Shown here: one piece after another, positions 44,502-54,416 of the stretch
How the letters are laid out: every line of letters begins with the position of its first letter
How positions within the stretch are numbered: the first letter of the stretch is position 1
Assembly: GCF_016756495.1 (NCBI RefSeq)
Contig: NZ_AP023243.1
Location: 4,344,501-4,408,500 of the forward strand
Reading direction: 5' to 3'
From: Mesorhizobium sp. 113-3-3
GTDB taxonomy: Bacteria > Pseudomonadota > Alphaproteobacteria > Rhizobiales > Rhizobiaceae
DNA: 64,000 nt
Made by a program: the position numbers and the translations under genes
The notes under the pieces: generated by a model
Told to the model about the DNA's origin: nothing
Seen by the model: the letters and a program-made list of their open reading frames with translations, nothing else
Databases searched by the model: none

Positions 44502-46958
44502 TCAGTAAAGCCCGCCGCCGCCGTCCTGGATGGCCTGGTTGGCCTGCGGCGACAGCGCGCCGCCCGAGGCGTTGGAGCCGTCGGCGCCCATGCCGATCAC
44601 CCAATAGCTGTCGGCGGGACCGGTGCCCGGCTTGAAGGCCTCGATGATGGTGCCCGGATCCCCGGACGCGGCACGCATGCCGGTCTTGCGATTGATGGCG
44701 ATCAGGTTCATGCCGTCGGGAACCTTGAAGTCGACATTGGGCGTGCCGTCCAGCGCCACGCGCATGAAATCCTTGAAGATCGGGGCGGCGAGACCGCCGC
44801 CGGTGGCGCCATGGCCGAGGCCGCGCGGCGTATCGTAGCCCATATAGAGGCCGACGACGAGGTTCGGCGTGTAACCGATGAACCAGGCGTCCTTCTCGTC
44901 GTTGGTGGTGCCGGTCTTGCCGGCGATGTGGCGGCCGAGCTCACCAATGGTGGCGCCGGTGCCGCGTTGCACCACGCCTTCCATCATCGAGGTGATCTGG
45001 TAGGCGGTCATCGGATCGAGCACCTGCTCGGAATTGTCGACCAGTTCCGGCTCCGGCTGGTTCTTCCACTCAGCCGCGTTGCAGCCTTCGCAGCCGCGCT
45101 CGTCCTGCTTGAACACGGTCTTGCCGTAGCGGTCCTGGATGCGGTCGATCAGCGACGGTTTGATCGACTTGCCGCCATTGGCCATGATCGAATAGGCCGA
45201 AACCATGCGCATCACAGTCGTCTCGCCGGAGCCCAGCGCCATCGGCAGATACGGCGCCAGATGGTCATAGACGCCGAAGCGCTCGGCATATTCGACGACC
45301 AGCTTCATGCCCATGTCATTGGCAAGCCGCACCGTCATCAAATTGCGCGACTTCTCGATGCCGGAACGCAGGGTTGCCGGCCCGGCGACGGTGCCGTCAT
45401 AATTCTTCGGGGTCCAGGTCGTGTTGCCACTCTGGATGGTGATCGGTCCGTCCATGATCACCGAGGCCGGGGTGTAGCCATTGTCGAGCGCGGCCGAATA
45501 GACGATCGGCTTGAACGAGGAGCCCGGCTGGCGCATGGCCTGCGTGGCGCGGTTGAACTCCGACTGGGCGTAGGAGAAGCCGCCGACCATGGCCAGCACG
45601 CGGCCGGTGTGCGGATCCATGGCGATCAGGCCGCCTTCCACCTCGGGAACCTGGCGAAGGCTGTAGGTGTTGTCGGAGCCTTCGTTCTTCTGCACGAAGA
45701 TGACGTCGCCGGGCTTCAGCACATCGGCCGGCGACTTGGCCTTGACCGTCTTGCCGTCGACCAGATGGCGCATGGCAAAGCCCATGTCGTCCTTGCTGAC
45801 GGTGCCTTCGACGCGTTCCTTGACGATGTCGCCCGACGCCTGGCGTGCGGGCTGCAAGCCGATCGAAAGACCAGTGGCCGAGGCGTCGAGCACGACAGCC
45901 AGCGACCATTCGGGAACGTCTTCCAGTCCCTTGACGGCGCCCAGCGGTACGCCCCAGTCACCGGACACGTTGATTGACGTCACCGGCCCGCGATAACCAC
46001 GCAGCGTATCATATTTCATCAAGCCGTTCTGCATCGCCTTGCGGGCGATGAGCTGGACCTTCGGATCAAGCGTGGTGCGGACGGACAGGCCGCCTTCGTA
46101 GAGCGCGTTCTCGCCATAGCGGGCGATGATCTGGCGGCGCACTTCCTCGGTGAAGTACTCGCCGGCGAACAGATAGGTGCCGGTGCGGCGCGGCGTCACG
46201 CCGAGCGGCTCGGCCTTGGCCTTGTTGCCTTCCTCACGCGTGACGTAGCCATTCTCGACCATCTGGTCGATGACCCAGTTGCGGCGCTCGATCGCGCGAT
46301 CGGCATGCTTGAAAGGATGATAGTTGTTGGGACCCTTCGGCAGCGAAGCCAGATAGGCAGCCTCGGCCACGGTCAGCTCGTTCACCGACTTGTCGAAATA
46401 GGTGAGCGCCGCGCCGGCGACGCCATAGGCGCCGAAACCGAAGAAGATTTCATTGAGGTAAAGCTCGAGGATACGATCCTTGGGATAGGCCTGCTCGATG
46501 CGGAAGGCCAGGATCATCTCCTTGATCTTGCGCTCGTAGGTCTGGTCCGCGGTCAACAGGAAGTTTTTTGCCACCTGCTGGGTGATCGTCGAGGCACCGA
46601 CCTGCCGCCTGCCCGAGCCGAAATTCTGCAGGTTGACGATGATGGCGCGGCCCAGGCCGGTCACGTCGATGCCGGGGTGGTTGTAGAAGTTCTTGTCTTC
46701 CGCCGACAGGAAGGCCGCCTTGACGCGATCCGGGATAGCCTGGATCGGCAGATACAGGCGCCGCTCGCGCGCATATTCGGCCATCAGCGAACCGTCCGAG
46801 GCGTGGATGCGGGTGGTCACCGGCGGCTCGTATTTGGCCAGCACCTCGTAGTCAGGCAGATCCTTCGACAGATGGCCGATGTAAATCGCAACGCCCGCCG
46901 CGACCAGAAGGGCCAGCGTCGTGCCGATGCCGAAAAAATAGCCAATGAGACGAATCAT
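44502..46958 (-). CDS. mrcA: Penicillin-binding protein 1A (class A PBP)
   Basis: An 818-residue bifunctional peptidoglycan synthase anchored by an N-terminal membrane segment (about 4-29). The glycosyltransferase domain (about 50-230) has EDKNFYNHPGIDVTGLGRA with the catalytic Glu and RRQVGASTITQQVAKNF. The transpeptidase domain (about 420-770) has the SxxK motif in GSSFKPIVYS, and KTGTTNDEKDAWFIGYTP with KTG. An OB-like insert lies between the two. It lies about 130 nt upstream of prfB and 214 nt downstream of the amidase gene on the same strand. Confidence 0.95.
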   Translation of the reverse strand: MIRLIGYFFGIGTTLALLVAAGVAIYIGHLSKDLPDYEVLAKYEPPVTTRIHASDGSLMAEYARERRLYLPIQAIPDRVKAAFLSAEDKNFYNHPGIDVTGLGRAIIVNLQNFGSGRRQVGASTITQQVAKNFLLTADQTYERKIKEMILAFRIEQAYPKDRILELYLNEIFFGFGAYGVAGAALTYFDKSVNELTVAEAAYLASLPKGPNNYHPFKHADRAIERRNWVIDQMVENGYVTREEGNKAKAEPLGVTPRRTGTYLFAGEYFTEEVRRQIIARYGENALYEGGLSVRTTLDPKVQLIARKAMQNGLMKYDTLRGYRGPVTSINVSGDWGVPLGAVKGLEDVPEWSLAVVLDASATGLSIGLQPARQASGDIVKERVEGTVSKDDMGFAMRHLVDGKTVKAKSPADVLKPGDVIFVQKNEGSDNTYSLRQVPEVEGGLIAMDPHTGRVLAMVGGFSYAQSEFNRATQAMRQPGSSFKPIVYSAALDNGYTPASVIMDGPITIQSGNTTWTPKNYDGTVAGPATLRSGIEKSRNLMTVRLANDMGMKLVVEYAERFGVYDHLAPYLPMALGSGETTVMRMVSAYSIMANGGKSIKPSLIDRIQDRYGKTVFKQDERGCEGCNAAEWKNQPEPELVDNSEQVLDPMTAYQITSMMEGVVQRGTGATIGELGRHIAGKTGTTNDEKDAWFIGYTPNLVVGLYMGYDTPRGLGHGATGGGLAAPIFKDFMRVALDGTPNVDFKVPDGMNLIAINRKTGMRAASGDPGTIIEAFKPGTGPADSYWVIGMGADGSNASGGALSPQANQAIQDGGGGLY

Positions 46959-47172
46959 ACCCGCTCCAGTCCTTGGTTCGGGAATTTCCTAAACGAAGCC
47001 GCCTTCCACGCAAGCTTTCGAGCCGGTCCCAATCCGTATTCGAAAACCCATGTCGCCACCATGTGGACAAAATACGGCAAGGCCTGATTTCGTGACCGCG
47101 TACCGGAAATAAAACGCACCGGGTGTTGTCATCCAGCAACGCCGCCTCTGGTTGCAGGCGCCGCAAGGCATG

Positions 47173-48435
47173 TCAACCTCCGGTGCCCGCCCCTGCCCGG
47201 GCGGAAGCAAACAGCGCGACGGCATTGGTGATGCTTTGCGCGGCCTTGCCGCGCCATTCAGCGTCGAGCAGTTGCGCCTCATCCTTGGCATTCGAGAGAT
47301 AGCCGAGTTCGACCAGCACGGATGGCACGTCCGGTGCCTTAAGCACCTTGAAGCCCGCGGAACGCTGCGGATTGTTGATGAGGCCGACGCTGGTCGACAG
47401 CTGGCCGACCAATGTGTGGGCGAAACTCATCGAGAAGGTGTGTGTCTCACGGCGGATCAGGTCGATCAGGATATCGGTCACTTCCTTGTTGTCGTCCTTG
47501 ATGACCATACCGGCGAACTGGTCGGAGAGATTTTCGCGGTCGGCGAGCGCCTGCGCCTGCGGATCCGACGCCTTGTCGGAGACGGTGTAGACGGTGGCGC
47601 CGCGGATGCCCTTGACGCTGATCGTATCGGCATGGATCGAAATCAGCAGATCGGCCTCATGCTGGCGGGCAATGCGCACGCGGTCATCCAGACGCAGATA
47701 TTCGTCGGTGTCGCGCGTCATGAAGACATCGTATTTGCCGATGGCCGCGAGCTTGTCGCGCAGTTCCGTGGCGAAGGCCAGCGTGACGTTCTTCTCGATG
47801 GTGCCGTTCAGGCCCTCGGCGCCGCCGTCGACGCCGCCATGGCCGGGATCGATGACGACGGTGAAACGGTGGCCTGGATTGGAGACCGGCCCGGTGCCGA
47901 CCCGCCCGCCCTTGTCGGTCGAAACCGTCGAGCCGGTGGTCAGCGCCTGGTTGGCAAGCGCGGCATCGAACTCCCGTTCGGAGGCCGCCGACATGTCGAC
48001 GGCGATGCGGTAGCCGGTTCCGTCCTCATTTTTGAGCACATCCAGCTTGTCGACGGCGAACGGTCCCTTGCCGGTCAGGATTAGCCGCGAAACACCTTCG
48101 CCGAGCGCGCCCAGGCGCACGCCCTTGACCAGGCCGCGCGGCCTCAAATCCTTGGCGTCGATGGCCAGCCTGGTGTTCGCCAGGTCGATGACCAGACGAT
48201 TGGGTCCGCGCAGCAAGAACCATTTGATTTCAGGCTCGCGATCGAAGTCCATGACGATGCGCATCTTGGTGGCGTCGCCCGCCATCTTGTAGCCTTTTGC
48301 CACCAGCGGCGCGTCGGCGGCATTGGCAACAGAGGAAACCGTCGTGGCAATCGCCACCAGCAGCAGGAAACACAAAGCGCCAAGAATCCGGCCGCCAACA
48401 CGACATCCCTTGTCTGTGAAGTCCGCCAGTCCCAT
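47173..48435 (-). CDS. amiC: N-acetylmuramoyl-L-alanine amidase with AMIN domain (AmiC-type)
   Basis: A 420-residue periplasmic enzyme that removes stem peptides from glycan strands, helping separate daughter cells. A signal segment (RILGALCFLLLVAIATTVSS) precedes an AMIN domain (about 50-160) that localises such enzymes to the septum or envelope. Then comes the zinc amidase domain with VIDPGHGGVDGGAEG (His, then Glu in TIEKNVTLAF) and LLISIHADTIS. E. coli AmiC has the same domain order. It is divergent from rne. Confidence 0.9.
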   Translation of the reverse strand: MGLADFTDKGCRVGGRILGALCFLLLVAIATTVSSVANAADAPLVAKGYKMAGDATKMRIVMDFDREPEIKWFLLRGPNRLVIDLANTRLAIDAKDLRPRGLVKGVRLGALGEGVSRLILTGKGPFAVDKLDVLKNEDGTGYRIAVDMSAASEREFDAALANQALTTGSTVSTDKGGRVGTGPVSNPGHRFTVVIDPGHGGVDGGAEGLNGTIEKNVTLAFATELRDKLAAIGKYDVFMTRDTDEYLRLDDRVRIARQHEADLLISIHADTISVKGIRGATVYTVSDKASDPQAQALADRENLSDQFAGMVIKDDNKEVTDILIDLIRRETHTFSMSFAHTLVGQLSTSVGLINNPQRSAGFKVLKAPDVPSVLVELGYLSNAKDEAQLLDAEWRGKAAQSITNAVALFASARAGAGTGG

Positions 48436-49085
48436 CTCTCTTCCAGTCGCTCCCGGTTTGGCGCCAGGCGCCCGCTCGTTTGGTCGAAGTGCCGGTTAGG
48501 CCGCGAACTCGATTAACGATTGGTATCCAGAGAAGGTTAACCAAGCCTTTTCATGCAAGGTTCGAACCTAGGCTTACGTTACGGAACTGCTTTTTGCCGG
48601 CATCGGAAATCGGGGTTGCCTTCCACCCCGCCAAATCATAAAAGCGATAGTGGATCACTGCAATCCTGGAACCGCCCTCCTCCGCAGCTTCCTGCTACAG
48701 GGTCAGATGAAAGGCGGCTCCTTTCGCTTCACGCGAAAAGGCTTCAGGTGATTGCGACGAATTTCGCAGGTGTGCTCCCGTGGCGGGGGAATCACCTGCG
48801 TGAGGAAAACGGCCGGGTTCGTTCCCGCGCCGGCTCTGTATGAGCAAACAAGCTGGTCCGGTTTCCGGGCTTTGGTTCAAAAGGTTCTGCTGGTGACGAT
48901 GGCTTCAAGCGCAATCATGGAAAGGTCCGCATCAAACCGCGCCAGTATGGCAGCGGGCGGCACCGCCATGACACGCAGGCACCGTCCGGCGGACATTCAA
49001 TTATCCGGCACCCACTCTCCAGACACACAGCAGCGGGCTTTGCCCCGCCAGCTGCGGCTGACGGCTGCCGGGGGGAAACGAAATA
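48436..49085 (+). promoter_or_regulatory. Long rne upstream region (5' UTR candidate)
   Basis: A 650-nt stretch between amiC and rne without a supported gene. In proteobacteria rne carries a long 5' UTR through which RNase E limits its own mRNA. This gap has the size and position for one, with several short inverted repeats (for example GCGGGCTTTGCCCCGC at about 49032). The GGGGGG ribosome-binding site lies 11 nt before the rne ATG. Function is inferred. Confidence 0.45.
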
Positions 49086-52040
49086 ATGCCCAACAAGATG
49101 CTGATAGACGCCTCCCACCCGGAGGAAACACGAGTTGTCGTCGTACGCGGTAACCGTATCGAAGAATTCGACTTTGAATCCCAGGACAAGAAGCAGCTCA
49201 AAGGAAACATCTACCTCGCCCGCGTAACGCGCGTCGAACCTTCCCTTCAGGCAGCCTTTGTCGAATATGGCGGCAACCGTCACGGTTTTCTCGCCTTCAG
49301 TGAAATACACCCCGACTACTACCAGATCCCGGTCGCCGACCGTCAGGCACTGCTGCGCGCCGAAGCGCAGGAGGCCGAGGACGAAGAGGACGAGGATGGT
49401 GACGGCGATGACCGCCAGAGCCGCGATCGCGGACGGCGCGGACGCCGGCGCGGCGGCAAGAGCCGCGACCGCGGTGAGCACAAGCGCGACGCCGGCGAGG
49501 CAGGCGAAGGCTCCGGTGAGCCCAGCGAAGGCAGCGACAATGGCGACATCGTCGTCGAGGAGATTTCCCACACCTCGGGGATCATCGAACACGCGGCCGA
49601 TACATCGGAACATTCAAATCCTTCGGGTCATGCCGAGACGTCAGGCCATGATGAGGGTTCCGCCGAGCAGGACGAAACCGAAACCCGTGAGGGTGGCCCG
49701 ACATCGATCGCCGCCGCGGTGGAAGGCGATGTGATTTCCGAACCCGTCTCGCAGACGGAACAGGCCACCGAAGCCACCTCCAGCGACAATGATCGCGGCA
49801 TGCTGGAGGAAGTCCAGTCTTCGCATCCCGATGATCACGAGGTCGAATCGGTCGGCGCCGAGGATGCGCTGGAAGAAGTGCGCAACCGCCGCAAGCCGGT
49901 GCGCCGCCAGTACAAGATCCAGGAAGTGATCAAGCGACGGCAGATCCTGCTGGTCCAGGTCGTCAAGGAAGAGCGCGGCAACAAGGGCGCCGCACTCACC
50001 ACTTATCTGTCGCTCGCCGGCCGCTATTCGGTGCTGATGCCGAACACGGCGCGCGGCGGCGGCATTTCGCGCAAGATCACCAGCGCGGTCGACCGCAAGC
50101 GCCTGAAGGAGGTCGTTGCCGATCTCGAGGTGCCGCAAGGCATGGGCGTCATCCTGCGCACGGCCGGCGAAAGCCGCACCAAGGCCGAGATCAAGCGCGA
50201 CTATGAATATCTGATGCGGCTGTGGGAGAACGTGCGCAATCTCACGCTCCAGTCCACCGCCCCTGCCCTCGTCTATGAGGAAGGCAGCCTGATCAAGCGC
50301 TCCGTGCGCGACCTCTACAACAAGGATATCGACGAGATCCTTGTCTCCGGCGAGGAAGGCTACCGCGAAGCCAAGGACTTCATGCGCATGCTGATGCCGA
50401 GCCACGCCAAGGTGGTTCAGCCGTTCCGCGACACGACGCCGATCTTCGTGCGCAACGGCATCGAGGCGCAGCTCGACCGCATGCTGCAGCCGCAGGTGAC
50501 GCTGAAGAGCGGCGGCTACATCATCATCAACCAGACCGAGGCGCTGGTCGCCATCGACGTCAATTCGGGCCGCTCCACCAAGGAGCACTCGATCGAGGAC
50601 ACCGCGCTCCACACCAATCTGGAGGCGGCCGAAGAGGTTGCCCGTCAGCTCAGATTGCGCGATCTGGCCGGCCTGATCGTCATCGACTTCATCGACATGG
50701 AGGAGAACCGCAACAACCGCTCCGTCGAGAAGCGGCTGAAGGATCACCTCAAGAACGACCGTGCCCGCATCCAGGTCGGCCGCATCTCGCATTTCGGCCT
50801 GATGGAGATGTCACGCCAGCGCATCCGCGCCAGCGTGCTGGAATCGACCATGAAGCCCTGCCCGCATTGCGGCGGCACCGGCCATGTCAGGTCCGATTCG
50901 TCGGTGGCGCTGATGGTGGTGCGAGCGATCGAGGAATTCCTGCTCAAGGATTCGCGCAGCCACATCACCGTGCGCACGCCGGCGGCAACCGCGCTCTACG
51001 TGCTCAACCACAAGCGCGGCACGCTGGTGGAACTGGAAAGCCGCTTCGGCCTGACCATCACCATCGAGGCCGACGATACGGTTGGCGCGCAGCACTATGC
51101 GATCTTCCGCGGCGCCCTGGCTGAAAAGCCGGAAGGCTTCGTCGAAGCGCGCAGCCTGCCGGCCTATGTCGAGCCCGAGGAGCCCGAGGACGAGATTGCC
51201 GTCGTCGAGGAAGACGAGGAGGTCTCGGTCCAGGCCGAACAGCCCCGCCAGCAGCCGCAGCAAAACCAGCAGCCGCGGCCTGCCGGCGCCGAGGATGGCG
51301 AAGGCCGCGACCGCAAGCGCCGCAAGCGCCGCAGACGTCGCGGCGGCAGGGATCGCGACCGCGAGCATGGCGCCCCGACGGACGGCTCAGCCATCTCCGC
51401 TCCGGCAGGCGATTTCGCCGGCGCGGCGGATGCAGCTGGCGATGACGACAGCGAAACGGACGACGCCGCCCCGATCGCTGCCAGCGCCTCTGACGAGGCG
51501 GTGCAGGCCGCGGATGACAGCCAGGGCAAGAAGCGCCGGCGCGGCAAGCGTGGCGGCAAGCGCAACCGTCGCGAAGACGGCGAAGGCGAGACCGAGGCAA
51601 GCGCCGGCGAAGCGACGGAGGCTTCGGAAGCCGATGCTTCCGAAAGCGAGCCTGCGGCGATCGAGCCGGTGGCTGTTGCTGCTGAGGCGGAGGAGCCGGT
51701 GGCCGCGGTGAGCGAAGAGGTGCCGAGCACCGAGAAGCCCAAGAAGCCGCGTCGCGCAGCCAAGCCGAAGAAGGCAGCCGCCGAAGCCGTCGCCGAAACC
51801 GCTGTTGTCGAAGCGGCCGCGGAAACGCCGGTCGAAGCTCCGGTGGCGGCTGCTGAAGAGACCGTGGTTGCACCCGTTGCGGAAGAGCCTTCCAAGGCCC
51901 GGCCGTCACGACGCAAGCCGGCGGCCATCGACGCGCCTGTCGTGCCGGTGGTTTCCTCGACCGTCGCCAGTGAGCCGGAAGCCAAGGCCGAAGAAAAGCC
52001 GAAGCGCGCCGGCTGGTGGCAGCGGAAGGGCTTTTTCTAA
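49086..52040 (+). CDS. rne: Ribonuclease E
   Basis: An endoribonuclease of 984 residues that starts mRNA decay and processes rRNA and tRNA. The S1 domain (from about 35) is interrupted by an acidic, low-complexity insert of about 167 residues (about 97-263). The catalytic DNase I-like part has VAIDVNSG (near 490) and VIDFIDMEENRNNR (near 533) aspartates, and the Zn-link CPHCGGTGHV is near 592. The C-terminal third is an Ala/Glu/Arg-rich scaffold ending GWWQRKGFF, like the PNPase-binding tail of Caulobacter RNase E. An ATG with GGGGGG upstream starts it. Confidence 0.96.
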   Translation: MPNKMLIDASHPEETRVVVVRGNRIEEFDFESQDKKQLKGNIYLARVTRVEPSLQAAFVEYGGNRHGFLAFSEIHPDYYQIPVADRQALLRAEAQEAEDEEDEDGDGDDRQSRDRGRRGRRRGGKSRDRGEHKRDAGEAGEGSGEPSEGSDNGDIVVEEISHTSGIIEHAADTSEHSNPSGHAETSGHDEGSAEQDETETREGGPTSIAAAVEGDVISEPVSQTEQATEATSSDNDRGMLEEVQSSHPDDHEVESVGAEDALEEVRNRRKPVRRQYKIQEVIKRRQILLVQVVKEERGNKGAALTTYLSLAGRYSVLMPNTARGGGISRKITSAVDRKRLKEVVADLEVPQGMGVILRTAGESRTKAEIKRDYEYLMRLWENVRNLTLQSTAPALVYEEGSLIKRSVRDLYNKDIDEILVSGEEGYREAKDFMRMLMPSHAKVVQPFRDTTPIFVRNGIEAQLDRMLQPQVTLKSGGYIIINQTEALVAIDVNSGRSTKEHSIEDTALHTNLEAAEEVARQLRLRDLAGLIVIDFIDMEENRNNRSVEKRLKDHLKNDRARIQVGRISHFGLMEMSRQRIRASVLESTMKPCPHCGGTGHVRSDSSVALMVVRAIEEFLLKDSRSHITVRTPAATALYVLNHKRGTLVELESRFGLTITIEADDTVGAQHYAIFRGALAEKPEGFVEARSLPAYVEPEEPEDEIAVVEEDEEVSVQAEQPRQQPQQNQQPRPAGAEDGEGRDRKRRKRRRRRGGRDRDREHGAPTDGSAISAPAGDFAGAADAAGDDDSETDDAAPIAASASDEAVQAADDSQGKKRRRGKRGGKRNRREDGEGETEASAGEATEASEADASESEPAAIEPVAVAAEAEEPVAAVSEEVPSTEKPKKPRRAAKPKKAAAEAVAETAVVEAAAETPVEAPVAAAEETVVAPVAEEPSKARPSRRKPAAIDAPVVPVVSSTVASEPEAKAEEKPKRAGWWQRKGFF

Positions 52041-52071
52041 GCTTTTCAGCTGGTTGAAGTGATTTTCTGAC

Positions 52072-52109
52072 AAAATCCCGCGCCGATCGAAAGACGGCGC
52101 GGGATTTTT
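52072..52109. terminator. Bidirectional terminator between rne and glutaminase
   Basis: A 14-bp perfect stem (52072-52085 with 52095-52108) closes a 9-nt loop, with A residues before and T residues after, so it works for rne on the plus strand and for glsA on the minus strand. Confidence 0.9.
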
Positions 52110-52132
52110 CACATCCGGCAGGCTGCGAAAGA

Positions 52133-53116
52133 CTACGGCGCGAAGATTGACCAGTTCATCATCCTGGCCAGCTTTTCCAGCGCGATCGAGCCCAGCTTGG
52201 AATTGCCGTTGGCGTTGAGGCCGGGCGACCACACGGCAAGCGACGCCACACCGGGCACGATGCCCAATATGCCGCCACCAACACCGCTTTTTCCCGGAAT
52301 GCCGACGCGGAAGGCGAAATCGCCGGAGCCGTCATAGTGGCCGCAGGTCAGCATCATGGCGCCGATGCGCCGCGCCCGCTCCGCCGACACCACCTGATAT
52401 CCGGTCGCCGGATTCTTGCCGCCATTGGCGAGGAAGCGGCCGGCCATCGCCAGTTGCCGGCAGCTCATGGCGATGGCGCAATGGTGGAAATAGACGCCCA
52501 GCGCCAGTTCCGGCGCGTGATGAAGATTGCCGAAGGATTTCATGTAGTTGGCGAGCGCGAAGTTGCGGTAGCCAGTGGCGCGCTCGGAGGCCGCGACCTC
52601 GCGGTCGATGATGATGGTCTCGTCGTCGGCGAGGAACTGGATGAAGCGCAGGATCTCGCCGATCGCCTCGCGCGGCTGATGGCCGGCAAGCAGGATGTCG
52701 GAAATGACGATGGCGCCGGCATTGATGAACGGATTGCGCGGAATGCCGTTCTCGTGCTCGAGCTGGACGATCGAGTTGAACGGATTGCCCGAAGGCTCGC
52801 GCCCGACCCGCTTCCACAGCGCGTCGCCGACATTGCCGAGCGCGAGCGTCAAGGTGAACACCTTGGAGATGCTCTGGATCGAGAAGGCCTGATCGGCATC
52901 GCCGGCCGTCAGCACGCGGCCGTCATTGGTGACGGCGGCAATGCCGAACTTCCTTGGATCGACCTTACCCAGTTGAGGAATGTAGGTGGCGACATCGCCG
53001 CGATCGGTGCGCTCAGTCATTTCGGCGGCGACTTCGGCCAATGCCTGTTCAAGTTTGGGAGCCTGTTCAAGCTTGGGGGCTTGATCAAGTTTGGGGGTCT
53101 GTTCGAGTTCCGGCAT
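52133..53116 (-). CDS. glsA: Glutaminase with repeat-bearing N-terminal tail
   Basis: Hydrolyses glutamine to glutamate and ammonia. At 327 residues it has the serine beta-lactamase-like fold: [14 protein letters not shown] with the catalytic Ser-x-x-Lys, the [13 protein letters not shown] region, and the [13 protein letters not shown] motif. The first 30 residues carry three six-residue repeats ([18 protein letters not shown]) encoded by an 18-bp tandem repeat, before the usual family start near [25 protein letters not shown] site lies 7 nt before the ATG, so the extension is probably translated. It is 4 nt downstream of the aminotransferase. Confidence 0.92.
   Translation of the reverse strand: MPELEQTPKLDQAPKLEQAPKLEQALAEVAAEMTERTDRGDVATYIPQLGKVDPRKFGIAAVTNDGRVLTAGDADQAFSIQSISKVFTLTLALGNVGDALWKRVGREPSGNPFNSIVQLEHENGIPRNPFINAGAIVISDILLAGHQPREAIGEILRFIQFLADDETIIIDREVAASERATGYRNFALANYMKSFGNLHHAPELALGVYFHHCAIAMSCRQLAMAGRFLANGGKNPATGYQVVSAERARRIGAMMLTCGHYDGSGDFAFRVGIPGKSGVGGGILGIVPGVASLAVWSPGLNANGNSKLGSIALEKLARMMNWSIFAP
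53044..53104 (-). repeat. 18-bp tandem repeat at the 5' end of glsA
   Basis: About three 18-bp units encode PKL(E/D)QA. Copy number may vary between strains because each unit keeps the frame. Confidence 0.65.
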
Positions 53117-53120
53117 GGCG

Positions 53121-54269
53121 CTACCTCAACCAGCGTTCTATGCGCGCTATCGCCTCGACCATGTCGTCATGGCTGCCGGCATAGGAAAACCGCATCGTGC
53201 GGTGTCCGGCCTGGGTGTCGAAGTCGCGGCCGGGCGTCGCCGCCACATGCGCCTCTGCCAGCATCTTGCGCGCGAAGGCCATGCTGTCATTGGTATGGCG
53301 CGTGACATCGCAAAACGCATAGAAGGCGCCGTCCATGGGTGCTGCCAGCGGGAAGCCGAGTTCCGGCAGGCGTTTCATCAGCAGTTCGCGGTTCCAGGCG
53401 TAGCGGCCCTTGACCGCTTCCAGCTCTTCGGTCGCGGCAAAGGCCTCGATCGCCGCGATCTGCGACAGCTCCGGCGGCGAGATGTAGAGGCTCTGCGCGA
53501 TGCGCTCGACGGGCCTTACCAGCTGTTCCGGCAACACCATCCAGCCGATGCGCCAGCCGGTCATGCAGTAGTATTTCGAGAATGAATTGATCACCGTCAC
53601 GCTGTTGCCGAAGGCAAGTGCGGTGGTGTCGGGCGCGCCGTAGGCCAACCGGTGGTAGATTTCGTCGGAAATCACGGCGATCCCGAGGGTCTCCGCTGTA
53701 TCGATCAGCGCCGACAGTTCGTCGGCCGGTATGACGGCACCGGTCGGGTTCGCGGGGCTCGCGAAAAGCACACCCTTCAGCGGCTTCTCGCGATGCGCGG
53801 CCTCCAGATGACCGGCATGCAGGTAAGCCGCCTCGCCAAGCTCGATCTCGACCACATCGATGCCGAGCGCCGCCATGATGTTGCGATAGGCGGGGTAGCC
53901 GGGCGCCGCGATGGCGACGCGGTCGCCGGGATCGAACATCGCCAGGAAGGCGAGATTGAAGGCCGCCGACGATCCCGTGGTCACCGCGATCCGGGCGGGC
54001 TCGACTTCAATCCGATAGTGATCCGCGTAGTGCTCGGCGATCGCCTTGCGCAGGCCAGCCAGCCCCAGCGTGTCGGTGTAGCCGATCCGGCCATCCTGCA
54101 AGGCCTTGGCCGCGGCGGCGCGAACCCTTGCGGGCGCCGGATCGGACGGCTGGCCGACCGCCATGGAGATCACCGGCACGCCTTGCGCCTTCAGCCGGTT
54201 CGCTTCGGCCAGCACATCCATGGCGTGGATTGGCTCGACATTGCCACGACGTGAGAGCGAAACGACCAT
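53121..54269 (-). CDS. PLP-dependent class I aminotransferase
   Basis: A 382-residue fold-type I aminotransferase. It has [12 protein letters not shown] at the substrate region, [18 protein letters not shown], the [12 protein letters not shown] asparagine loop, [12 protein letters not shown] with the PLP-contacting Asp and Tyr, and [15 protein letters not shown] with the catalytic lysine. It ends one base before the glutaminase gene's upstream region and overlaps little, so the two form an operon; glutamate supply for transamination is a possible link, though inferred. The ATG at 54269 has AGGGA upstream; the longer frame was rejected. Confidence 0.88.
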   Translation of the reverse strand: MVVSLSRRGNVEPIHAMDVLAEANRLKAQGVPVISMAVGQPSDPAPARVRAAAAKALQDGRIGYTDTLGLAGLRKAIAEHYADHYRIEVEPARIAVTTGSSAAFNLAFLAMFDPGDRVAIAAPGYPAYRNIMAALGIDVVEIELGEAAYLHAGHLEAAHREKPLKGVLFASPANPTGAVIPADELSALIDTAETLGIAVISDEIYHRLAYGAPDTTALAFGNSVTVINSFSKYYCMTGWRIGWMVLPEQLVRPVERIAQSLYISPPELSQIAAIEAFAATEELEAVKGRYAWNRELLMKRLPELGFPLAAPMDGAFYAFCDVTRHTNDSMAFARKMLAEAHVAATPGRDFDTQAGHRTMRFSYAGSHDDMVEAIARIERWLR

Positions 54270-54416
54270 TTTATCCCTATCCCGACGGTTGGGCACTCCG
54301 AGCCCCGAATGCATGCGCCGCACAAATGCCCGATTGATGTGAGGATCACAAGTTGAGGAAGTTTTTCCGGTGCCGACTTTTCATCTTTCGCCCGCTCGTC
54401 TACCAGTGGACACGTC

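Noticed and set aside
44457..45977. Plus-strand 506-codon open frame
   Set aside because: It is antisense to mrcA and rich in His, Arg and Asp as shadows usually are.
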